Shown in pieces: positions 1 to 5,975 of a DNA stretch of 6,475 nucleotides. This DNA is from Actinomycetes bacterium. GTDB lineage: Bacteria; Actinomycetota; Thermoleophilia; Gaiellales; Gaiellaceae. The DNA lies in NCBI GenBank assembly GCA_025350775.1, contig JANXXF010000457.1, forward strand, positions 1 through 6,475, given 5' to 3'. Made by a program: the position numbers and the translations under genes. Position 1 is the first letter of the stretch. Every line of letters starts with the position of its first letter. The notes beneath the pieces were generated by a model, which was not told where the DNA came from, made no database searches, and saw only the letters and a list, made by a program, of their open reading frames with translations.

Positions 1-1086
1 AACGGCCCGCTTCTGCTCGAGGCCTGCGATCAGCGCGGCGAAAGCGTCCGAGAACTTCTGCACGCCCTCGGCCTCGAGCACCGCGACCACATCGTCGTAG
101 GAGACGCCCGCGGCCTCGATAGCGGCCAGCAGCTGGCGGGCTTCTGCGACGCCATGTTCGAGCGTGGCCGCGACGACGCCGTGATCCTCGAATGCGCGGA
201 TCGTCTCCTCCGGCATCGTGTTGACAGTGTCCCGGCCGATCAGCTCCTCGACGTAGATGACATCGCGGTACGCCGGGTTCTTGGTGGAAGTGGAGGCCCA
301 GAGCGGACGCTGCCGGCGCGCACCCTTCGCTGCGAGCTCATCCCAGTCGGGGCCGGAGAAGAGCCGCTCGAACACCTCGTAGGCGAGCTTCGCGTTGGCG
401 ACGGCGAGCTTCCCGCAGAGGTGCGCCGCACCGGCCTGCTCCAGGCGGGCGTCGGCCTCGGTGTCGACGCGCGAGACGAAGAAGCTCGCAACCGACGCGA
501 CCTTCGAGAGGTCGCCACCGTCTGCGGCCAAGCGCTGGAGGCCACGGATGTAGCACTCGGCGACGGCGGTGTAACGCTCGAGCGAGAAGATCAGTGTGAT
601 GTTGATCGGGCGGCCGGCGGCGATCGAGTCCTCGATCGCCGGGAGGCCGGCGAGCGTCGCGGGGATCTTGACGAGTAGGTTGGGCCGGTCGATCTCGTTC
701 GTCAACCGCATCGTCTCGGCGTAGGTCGCCTCGGTGTCGTACGCGAAGGTCGGGTCGACCTCCATCGAGACGAAGCCGTCGGCGCCGCCGGTCGCCGCGA
801 ACACCGGCGCGAGCACGTCGCAGGCGTCCTGGATGTCGCGGATAGCGAGGCCAAGAAACGCCTCCTTGCCGCTCGGCGCGCCGGCGAGCTCGCGCAACTG
901 CTCGTCGTAGGCGGAGCCCTGCGAGATCGCCTTGTGGAAGATCGACGGGTTCGACGTGACACCCGTGACGCCGTACTCCCCAATGAGGCGGGCGAGCTCA
1001 CCGCCGTGGATCAGCTCACGCGACAGGGAGTCGACCCAGACGCTCTGGCCCTGCTCGGCCAGCTGACGCAGCGGGCTATCGCCCAT
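1..1086 (-). CDS. tal: Transaldolase, C-terminus cut by window edge
   Basis: Transaldolase moves a dihydroxyacetone unit from sedoheptulose-7-phosphate to glyceraldehyde-3-phosphate in the cytosolic non-oxidative pentose phosphate pathway. Reading the minus strand from ATG at 1086 gives 362 uninterrupted codons to base 1 with no stop. The N-terminal region WVDSLSRELI followed by GVTGVTSNPSIF (about residues 39-50) is the family's first barrel signature. NLLVKIPAT (about 136-144) carries the Schiff-base lysine, K140. Further family segments are INITLIFSLERY, a SFFVSRVD-type strand and a late WASTSTKNPAY segment. Stand-alone bacterial homologues of this long type are about 370 residues, so probably only a short tail is missing, unless the protein is a transaldolase-phosphoglucose isomerase fusion. 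The start overlaps the end of rpiB by 11 nt and has a strong GGAGGAG ribosome binding site 7 nt upstream. Identification is firm; the C-terminal end is unknown. Confidence 0.96.
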   Translation of the reverse strand, partial: MGDSPLRQLAEQGQSVWVDSLSRELIHGGELARLIGEYGVTGVTSNPSIFHKAISQGSAYDEQLRELAGAPSGKEAFLGLAIRDIQDACDVLAPVFAATGGADGFVSMEVDPTFAYDTEATYAETMRLTNEIDRPNLLVKIPATLAGLPAIEDSIAAGRPINITLIFSLERYTAVAECYIRGLQRLAADGGDLSKVASVASFFVSRVDTEADARLEQAGAAHLCGKLAVANAKLAYEVFERLFSGPDWDELAAKGARRQRPLWASTSTKNPAYRDVIYVEELIGRDTVNTMPEETIRAFEDHGVVAATLEHGVAEARQLLAAIEAAGVSYDDVVAVLEAEGVQKFSDAFAALIAGLEQKRAV

Positions 1087-1534
1087 ACGCTCTCTCCTCC
1101 AGCTTCTCGACTTTCGCCAACCGGGACACGTAGCGCTCGCCGCCGCCGAACGCGGCCGCGAGGAACACCTTGACGAGCTCGCCGGCGAGCGCGCCACCGA
1201 CGATCTCGGAGCCCAGGCAGAGCACGTTCATGTCGTCGTGCTCAACACCCTGATGGGCCGAGTAGGCGTCGTGGCAGATCGCGGCGCGGATGCCTCTGAG
1301 CTTGTTGGCCGAGACGCAGGCGCCGACGCCGGAGCCGCACACCAGGATGCCGCGCTCGGCGCGGCCGTCAGTGATCGCCTCGCCCACCATCGCGGCCATG
1401 TCCGGGTAATCGACCCGGACCGCGTCGGAATTGACCCCGCAGTCGACGATCTCGTGACCCGCCGCCGCGATCGTCGCGAGGACGGCCTCGCGAAGCTTGA
1501 CGCCTCGATGGTCGAACCCGACGGCGACGCGCAT
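1076..1534 (-). CDS. rpiB: Ribose-5-phosphate isomerase B
   Basis: RpiB (RpiB/LacAB family, cytosolic) interconverts ribose-5-phosphate and ribulose-5-phosphate. The 152-residue protein has the usual family length of about 145-160. It starts MRVAVGFDHRG, where D8 and H9 match the substrate-binding Asp-His, and it has DYPD at 42-45. The active-site loop VCGSGVGACVSANK (65-78) has C66 at the position of the catalytic cysteine of the E. coli enzyme, with Ser in place of the usual Thr two residues on. EHDDMNVLCLG (98-108) matches the conserved His-Asn segment. Mycobacterial RpiB is known to lack that cysteine, so this protein is of the cysteine type. The ATG lies 8 nt after the tkt stop; a weak GAGG overlaps that stop, which fits translational coupling. 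The 3' end overlaps tal by 11 nt. Confidence 0.95.
   Translation of the reverse strand: MRVAVGFDHRGVKLREAVLATIAAAGHEIVDCGVNSDAVRVDYPDMAAMVGEAITDGRAERGILVCGSGVGACVSANKLRGIRAAICHDAYSAHQGVEHDDMNVLCLGSEIVGGALAGELVKVFLAAAFGGGERYVSRLAKVEKLEERAYGR
1094..1100 (-). promoter_or_regulatory. Ribosome binding site of tal, inside rpiB
   Basis: GGAGGAG on the minus strand lies 7 nt before the tal ATG at 1086 and inside the last codons of rpiB. It fixes the tal start and suggests tal can load ribosomes itself while also being coupled to rpiB translation. Confidence 0.8.
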
Positions 1535-1540
1535 CGTCGG

Positions 1541-1545
1541 CCTCA
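1541..1545 (-). promoter_or_regulatory. Weak ribosome binding site of rpiB overlapping the tkt stop
   Basis: TGAGG on the minus strand contains the tkt TGA stop codon, and its GAGG lies 6 nt before the rpiB ATG at 1534. It is a short match to the Shine-Dalgarno consensus, so rpiB probably depends on ribosomes finishing tkt. Confidence 0.5.
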
Positions 1546-3549
1546 GGCCCGCTCGAGCAGCGCGAGCGCGCGGGCGATGACGTTTTCGACAGAAAACCCG
1601 TATTCGGCGAAGACGCGATCGCCGGGGGCGGAGTGGCCGAAGCGGTCGACGCCGACGATGTCACCCGCGTCGCCGACCCAGCGGTGCCAGCCCATGGTGA
1701 TTCCGGCCTCGACGGCGATGCGGGCCCGCACGGCCGGCGGCAGCACCTCGTCGCGATAGGCCTGCGGCTGCGCGGCGAACAGCTCGACGCACGGCAGCGA
1801 GACGACGCGCACGGCGCGGCCCTGGGCGGCGAGCGCCCGGCCCGCGTCGAGGGCTAACGACAGCTCTGAGCCGGTGCCGATGAGGACGAGCTCGGGCGTG
1901 CCGGCGCTCTCCCAGAGGACGTATCCGCCACGCTCGACGCCGGCCGCCGAGGCGACCTCCGTGCGGTCGAGCGTCGCCAGCTTCTGCCGCGACAGGATCA
2001 GCGCGACCGGGCCGTCCTCGCGCTCGAGCGCGACCTTCCAGGCGTACGCTGCCTCGTTGGCGTCGCCGGGACGGATCACCCACAGGTTCGGGATCGCGCG
2101 CAGCACGGCGACATGCTCGATCGGCTGGTGTGTGGGGCCGTCCTCGCCGACGCCGAGCGAGTCGTGCGTCCACACCCAGACGACCGGCAGGCCCATCAGC
2201 GCGGACAGGCGGACGGCGCCCCGCATGTAGTCGGAGAAGACGAGGAAGGTAGAGCCGTACGGCTTGACGATGCCGCCGTGTGCGGCGAGGCCGTTGACGA
2301 TCGCGCCCATCGCGTGCTCGCGGATGCCGAACGGAATGTTGCGGCCGGCATGCGTGGACGAGAAGAGGCCACCGCCTTCGAACACCGTCTTCGTCGACTC
2401 GACGAGGTCGGCCGCGCCGCCGATCATCGTCGGGACGTAGCCCTTGAAGGCCTGCATGATCTTCTTGCCGGCGTCGCGCGTGGCGACACCCTCGCCCGCC
2501 GGGAACACCGGCAGCGCCTCGGCGAGGCCAGGGCGCGGCTTGCCCGTCGCGACCTGATCCCAGTCGGCGCGCTCGGCGGGGAAGGCGGCGCTCCAGGCTG
2601 CGAAGCGCTCCTGCCAGCCGGCCTGCAGCGCCGCGCCGCGCTCGCGCTGGCCCATGTGCGCGTAGACGCCGGCGGGCACCACGAAGCTCTGCTCCGGGTC
2701 GAAGCCCATGAGCCGCTTCGTCGCCGCGACCTCGTCCTTGCCGAGCGGTGCGCCGTGCGCCTTCCAGGTGTCCGTGGCATGCGGGGCGGGGTAGGCGATG
2801 TGGCTGCGTACGACGACGAGCGAGGGCCGGTCGGTGACGGCCTTGGCCGCCTCGATCGCCTCGTCGAGGGCGTCGAGGTCCTCGACAGCGGCGACGGTCT
2901 GGACGTGCCAGCCCTGAGCGGCGTAGCGGGCCGCGCGATCCTCGACCGAGAAGCTGATCTCGGTCGAGCCGTCGATCGTGATCCGGTTGTCGTCGTAGAA
3001 GGCGATGACCTTGCCCAGGCCGAACTGGCCGGCGAGCGATGCGGACTCGGCCGAGACGCCCTCCATCAGGTCGCCGTCGGAGGCGATCACGTAGACGCGG
3101 TGGTCGACGACCGGGTGCGTCGGCCGGTTGTAGCGCTGCCCGAGGAAACGCTCGGCCATCGCCATCCCGACGGCGTTCGAGATGCCCTGGCCGAGCGGGC
3201 CGGTGGTGACCTCGATGCCGGCCGTGTGGCCGCGCTCCGGATGGCCCGGGGTCTTCGAGCCCCACTGCCGGAACTGCTGGAGATCCTCGAGCGAGAGGTC
3301 GTAGCCGGTCAGGTGCAGGACGGCGTACTGGAGCATGCCCGCATGACCCGCCGAGAGGACGAAGCGGTCGCGGTCGGGCCAGGCCGGGTCGGCCGGGTTG
3401 TGGCGCAGATGCTTCGTGTAGATGAGGTAGGCGAGCGGCGCGAGCGCCATCGCGGTGCCGGGGTGGCCCGCGTTCGCCTTCTGAACAGCATCCATCGCAA
3501 GGGATCGGATCGTGTCGATGGACTGGCGGCGCAGGTCTGCGTCGGTCAC
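1543..3549 (-). CDS. tkt: Transketolase (GTG start)
   Basis: Transketolase uses thiamine diphosphate and Mg2+ to move two-carbon ketol units between pentose, tetrose, hexose and heptose phosphates. The 668-residue length is normal for the family. The N-terminal ThDP-binding domain has KANAGHPG (24-31, H29), SAGHAG with H69, GHTAGIEVTTGPLGQG from 107, and the ThDP/Mg motif ASDGDLMEG (156-164) with DDN at 186-188. The HGAPLG loop holds H265. The central domain has GIREHAMG, where E411 is the glutamate that activates the ThDP aminopyrimidine, then the FSDYMR and THDSLGVGEDGPTHQPIEH motifs. A C-terminal domain follows from about residue 540. The start is GTG, with GAGGAG 4 nt upstream. It is the first clear enzyme gene of the tkt-rpiB-tal operon, 8 nt before rpiB. 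DXP synthase and other ThDP enzymes are excluded by the motif set. Confidence 0.98.
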   Translation of the reverse strand: MTDADLRRQSIDTIRSLAMDAVQKANAGHPGTAMALAPLAYLIYTKHLRHNPADPAWPDRDRFVLSAGHAGMLQYAVLHLTGYDLSLEDLQQFRQWGSKTPGHPERGHTAGIEVTTGPLGQGISNAVGMAMAERFLGQRYNRPTHPVVDHRVYVIASDGDLMEGVSAESASLAGQFGLGKVIAFYDDNRITIDGSTEISFSVEDRAARYAAQGWHVQTVAAVEDLDALDEAIEAAKAVTDRPSLVVVRSHIAYPAPHATDTWKAHGAPLGKDEVAATKRLMGFDPEQSFVVPAGVYAHMGQRERGAALQAGWQERFAAWSAAFPAERADWDQVATGKPRPGLAEALPVFPAGEGVATRDAGKKIMQAFKGYVPTMIGGAADLVESTKTVFEGGGLFSSTHAGRNIPFGIREHAMGAIVNGLAAHGGIVKPYGSTFLVFSDYMRGAVRLSALMGLPVVWVWTHDSLGVGEDGPTHQPIEHVAVLRAIPNLWVIRPGDANEAAYAWKVALEREDGPVALILSRQKLATLDRTEVASAAGVERGGYVLWESAGTPELVLIGTGSELSLALDAGRALAAQGRAVRVVSLPCVELFAAQPQAYRDEVLPPAVRARIAVEAGITMGWHRWVGDAGDIVGVDRFGHSAPGDRVFAEYGFSVENVIARALALLERA

Positions 3550-3553
3550 GTCG

Positions 3554-3559
3554 CTCCTC
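3554..3559 (-). promoter_or_regulatory. Ribosome binding site of tkt
   Basis: GAGGAG on the minus strand is followed by CGAC and then the GTG at 3549. The 4-nt spacing is a little short, but no other start in frame has a better match, and the N-terminal MTDADLRRQS fits the family, so this supports the GTG start. Confidence 0.7.
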
Positions 3560-3587
3560 GTTGTACGGCCAGCAGGATTCGCCGTGA

Positions 3588-3593
3588 ACGATA
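3588..3593 (-). promoter_or_regulatory. Candidate -10 element upstream of tkt
   Basis: In the 70-bp gap between the small unknown gene and tkt, the minus strand reads TATCGT, which fits the TANNNT pattern of a -10 box. It would place transcription start near 3581 and give a leader of about 30 nt before the tkt GTG. No convincing -35 element is seen at 16-18 bp upstream. The alternative is that tkt is simply read through from the upstream gene. Confidence 0.25.
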
Positions 3594-3619
3594 CGTGTGG
3601 CAGCGAACGTCGCAGGCGC

Positions 3620-3988
3620 CTACGCGGGCAGGCGCGCGGAGATCGCAGCTACGACGGCCGCCGGATCGGTGACGGAGACCACGAAACGGCGGTAGCGCGC
3701 GCTCTCGAGCTCGACGATGACGGCAGGCCGGCCGCGATACACCGCGACAAAGTCCCGGCCCCGCCGCGACCGCCAGGTACCCAGCGCGATCGAGCCCGGA
3801 ACGCGCAGCCCCGGTGCGCGGATGCCGCGCAGCTCCTCGAACGGGTGCTGGACGATCCGTGCCGAGCGCACCGCTGACAGCCGTACGCTCGGCCGGCGCA
3901 GCTTGACGGCGGCGAACTTCTCGCCCGCGGAGATGCGGACGACGAGCCTGTCACCCTGGATCTCGAGCCGTGCCATTCCGTCCGGCAT
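3620..3988 (-). CDS. Small conserved-looking protein, possibly PH-like
   Basis: I do not recognise a defined function. The 122-residue product has no signal peptide and no membrane segment, so it is probably cytosolic. It is basic and rich in short alternating beta-type stretches (LEIQGDRLVVRIS, ARIVQHPF, SIALGTW, DFVAVY, AVIVELE, RFVVSV), ending in a probable helix (DPAAVVAAISARL, 108-120). This all-beta plus terminal-helix plan, with the HPFEELRGIRAPG core (48-60), resembles small actinobacterial proteins I associate with bacterial PH-like domains; that is an impression from memory. The ATG at 3988 has GAGG 7 nt upstream. A second ATG at 3976 (residue 5, MARLEI) is also possible. The gene runs the same way as tkt, 70 nt before it, and is divergent from the ABC-F gene. 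Clean codon use and a plausible start make it a real gene. Confidence 0.75.
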   Translation of the reverse strand: MPDGMARLEIQGDRLVVRISAGEKFAAVKLRRPSVRLSAVRSARIVQHPFEELRGIRAPGLRVPGSIALGTWRSRRGRDFVAVYRGRPAVIVELESARYRRFVVSVTDPAAVVAAISARLPA

Positions 3989-4019
3989 GGTACGGCCTCG
4001 GCGTCAGTACCCTTGAAGG
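3989..4019. promoter_or_regulatory. Divergent intergenic region
   Basis: Only 31 bp separate the start of the small minus-strand gene (3988) from the GTG of the ABC-F gene (4020), so any promoters for both must overlap each other or the neighbouring coding sequence. It holds a candidate plus-strand -10 box and most of a 13-bp palindrome, listed separately. Confidence 0.6.
4008..4013 (+). promoter_or_regulatory. Candidate -10 element for leaderless ABC-F mRNA
   Basis: TACCCT fits the TANNNT -10 pattern. Its last base lies 7 nt before position 4020, the first base of the GTG start, so transcription would begin at or next to the start codon. The only Shine-Dalgarno-like string, GAAGG at 4015-4019, directly abuts the GTG and is too close to work in the normal way. 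Both points suggest a leaderless transcript. No clear -35 element is visible. Confidence 0.4.
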
Positions 4020-4021
4020 GT
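4009..4021. repeat. 13-bp perfect inverted repeat over ABC-F start
   Basis: ACCCTT-G-AAGGGT is a perfect palindrome with 6-bp arms around one central base (4015). It covers most of the candidate -10 box and the first two bases of the GTG start codon. It could be an operator half-site pair for a dimeric regulator, or a small hairpin (5-bp stem, 3-nt loop) if transcription starts upstream. A chance match is also possible. Confidence 0.5.
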
Positions 4022-5975
4022 GGCCGTTCTCATCGCATCGGGCCTCCGCAAGGAGTTCTCCGGCGTCCCGCTGTTCGACGGCGTGTCGTTCACGGTCGAG
4101 CGCAAGCACCGGCTCGCCCTCTCCGGGCAGAACGGCGAGGGCAAGACGACGCTGCTGCGCGTCATCGCCGGCGAGACCGACCACCAGGGCGGCGCCCTCG
4201 CCTTCGAGAAGGGCTGCCGTGTCGCGCTGCACGATCAGCGCCCGCCCCGCGACCGCTCGCTGACGCTCCGCGACTATGTCCTCTCCGGCGCCGCCGACCT
4301 GGTCGCGCTCGAGGTCGAGCTGGGGCGGCTCGAGGCCCTGATGGCGGCGGGCGATCACGAACCGGCGACGATGCGCCGCTGGTCGGAAGCCCATGCCCGG
4401 CTCGAGCACGCCGGCGGCTACGGCTGGCGCGACCGCGCCGCGTCGGTGGTGCGCGGCCTCGGCTTCGCCGAGAAGGAGCTCGACCGCACCCTTGACACGT
4501 TCTCGGGCGGTGAGCTGACACGCGCCTCGCTGGCGCGCGCGCTCTCCTCCGACCCCGACCTGCTGCTGCTCGACGAGCCGACGAACCATCTCGACATGGA
4601 GAGCCTCGAGTGGCTCGAGAAGGAGCTGTCGACGATCGACGCGGCGATCATCCTGGTCGCGCACGACCGCTGGTTCCTCGAATCGGTAACGACGGCCGTG
4701 CTCGAGCTCGAGCGAGGCAAGGGCACCTACTTCCCGGGCACCTGGCACAAATGGCGTGGCGAGAAGGCCGCGCGCGCGTCCGCGCTCGCGAAGCTGTCGG
4801 AGCGGCAGGCCGCCGACCTCGCCCGGCTGCAGACGTTCGTCGACCGCTTCCGCTATGGCACCAAGGCCCGCCAGGCACAGGCCAAGCTCAAGCAGATGGA
4901 TCGCATCCAGCGCAAGCGCGTGCACGCGCCGGGCGCCGGCGGCCGCACCCTCGGCTTCGACTTCCTCGACCCGCCGCGGTCGTCGCGGGTCGTGCTCGAG
5001 GTGCTGAAGCTCGGACTGAAGGCCGGCGAGAAGGAGCTGTTGCACGACGTCGACTTCGCCGTCGAGCGCGGCGAGCACGTCGCCATCGTCGGCCCGAACG
5101 GCGCCGGCAAGACGACGCTGCTCGAAACCCTGCTGGGCAAGCGCGAGCAGGTGACGGGGAAGATCCGCATCGGTCACGGCGTCGTGCCCGCCTACTTCTC
5201 CCAGCACGAGGCCGAGCTCGACGAGCGCGGCACGGTGCTCGACGCTGCCGTCTTCGGGACGGGCCTGAAGCGCCCGCAGGCGCAGGCGCTGCTCGGCAGG
5301 TTCCTGTTCTCCGGCGCCGACGTCCACGAGAAGCAGGTGAAGTCGCTCTCGGGCGGCGAGCGGCGCCGGCTGTCGCTGGCCATCGTCGTCGCCTCGGGCG
5401 CGAACTTCCTCGTCCTCGACGAGCCGACCAACCACCTCGACGTCGAGAGCCGCGAGGCGCTCGAGGAGGCGCTCGACTCCTTCCCGGGCACGGTGCTGCT
5501 GGTGTCGCACGACCGCGCCCTGCTCGACGCGGTGGCGACGCGCACGCTCGTCGTCGAGGGTCGCATGATCCGCTCGTACGACGGCGGCTGGGCCGACGTG
5601 CTCGCGCGGCAGGCCGAGGAGCTGATCCCGGCGCCCGCATCGGTGAAGGCGAAGGCGGGGGCGGGCGCGGGGGCGGGAGCGGCCGGCGCGGCCGCAACGT
5701 CGAAGCGCCCGCCGAAGGCGCCCTCGCCGGGCCGCCGCCGCAGCGAGCTCGAGCGCGTCGAATCCGAGATCGCCACCGCCGAGGAGCAGCTCGCCCAGCT
5801 CGAGACGAAGCTCGCCGACGACTGGGGCGATGTCGATCTGATCGCCGCGCACCGGCGCGTCCGCGACGAGCTGCCGCTGCTGATGGAGAAGTGGGAAGCC
5901 CTGTTCGCCGAGGTGCAGGAGGCGCAGGCGGAGGCGGCGGCGAGCGCGAGCGCCGGCACTGCGGGCTTCTCGTGA
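4020..5975 (+). CDS. ABC-F family ATPase (YheS/YdiF/Uup-like)
   Basis: ABC-F proteins are soluble twin-ATPase proteins that bind the ribosomal E site and affect translation; they are not transporters. No membrane segment is present. ATPase domain 1 has Walker A SGQNGEGKTT (35-44), signature FSGGE (161-165), Walker B LLLLDEPTNHLD (181-192, catalytic E186) and switch H215. The linker (about 235-320) contains the basic, helical FVDRFRYGTKARQAQAKLKQM segment typical of ABC-F P-site-tRNA-interacting linkers. Domain 2 has Walker A GPNGAGKTT (358-366), Q395, LSGGE (443-447), LVLDEPTNHLD (E468) and H497. A low-complexity Ala/Gly/Lys/Pro tether (537-571) leads to a predicted coiled coil (about 572-640), as in Uup/YheS-type proteins. 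The start is GTG, and the 651-residue length is normal. It overlaps the peptidase gene by 4 nt. Nothing in the sequence specifically marks it as an antibiotic-resistance member. Confidence 0.95.
   Translation: MAVLIASGLRKEFSGVPLFDGVSFTVERKHRLALSGQNGEGKTTLLRVIAGETDHQGGALAFEKGCRVALHDQRPPRDRSLTLRDYVLSGAADLVALEVELGRLEALMAAGDHEPATMRRWSEAHARLEHAGGYGWRDRAASVVRGLGFAEKELDRTLDTFSGGELTRASLARALSSDPDLLLLDEPTNHLDMESLEWLEKELSTIDAAIILVAHDRWFLESVTTAVLELERGKGTYFPGTWHKWRGEKAARASALAKLSERQAADLARLQTFVDRFRYGTKARQAQAKLKQMDRIQRKRVHAPGAGGRTLGFDFLDPPRSSRVVLEVLKLGLKAGEKELLHDVDFAVERGEHVAIVGPNGAGKTTLLETLLGKREQVTGKIRIGHGVVPAYFSQHEAELDERGTVLDAAVFGTGLKRPQAQALLGRFLFSGADVHEKQVKSLSGGERRRLSLAIVVASGANFLVLDEPTNHLDVESREALEEALDSFPGTVLLVSHDRALLDAVATRTLVVEGRMIRSYDGGWADVLARQAEELIPAPASVKAKAGAGAGAGAAGAAATSKRPPKAPSPGRRRSELERVESEIATAEEQLAQLETKLADDWGDVDLIAAHRRVRDELPLLMEKWEALFAEVQEAQAEAAASASAGTAGFS
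5641..5700 (+). repeat. G/C-rich low-complexity tract in ABC-F tether
   Basis: A run of irregular GGCGGG- and GGCGCG-like units encodes alternating Lys-Ala then Ala-Gly residues (about 541-560 of the ABC-F protein). It links the second ATPase domain to the C-terminal coiled coil. The repeat units are multiples of three in effect, so length changes here would keep the frame; it is also a likely place for sequencing or assembly error. Confidence 0.7.

Noticed and set aside
154..678. 174-codon plus-strand frame within the transaldolase region
   Set aside because: The minus strand here encodes transaldolase including the active-site lysine; the plus frame has only shadow-type composition.
3603..3621. 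Inverted repeats after the small gene as a transcription terminator
   Set aside because: The stems are only 4 bp each and there is no T-rich tract following on the minus strand, so an intrinsic terminator is not supported.
2113..3672. 519-codon open frame on the plus strand opposite tkt
   Set aside because: It is antisense to a full-length transketolase, has low-complexity Arg/Ala/Val/Asp composition and no recognisable motif, and runs across the tkt start and the end of the neighbouring gene.
3951..5852. 633-codon open frame on the minus strand opposite the ABC-F gene
   Set aside because: It is a mirror of strong GC third-position bias in the real gene. The translation is a mix of Arg, Ala, Leu, Glu and Val without domain motifs, while the plus strand encodes a complete ABC-F protein with all ATPase motifs.
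4020..5975. ABC-F gene as an antibiotic-resistance determinant or part of an export system
   Set aside because: There are no membrane segments, no partner permease, and no resistance-specific linker feature that I can recognise; housekeeping ABC-F proteins have the same motif set.
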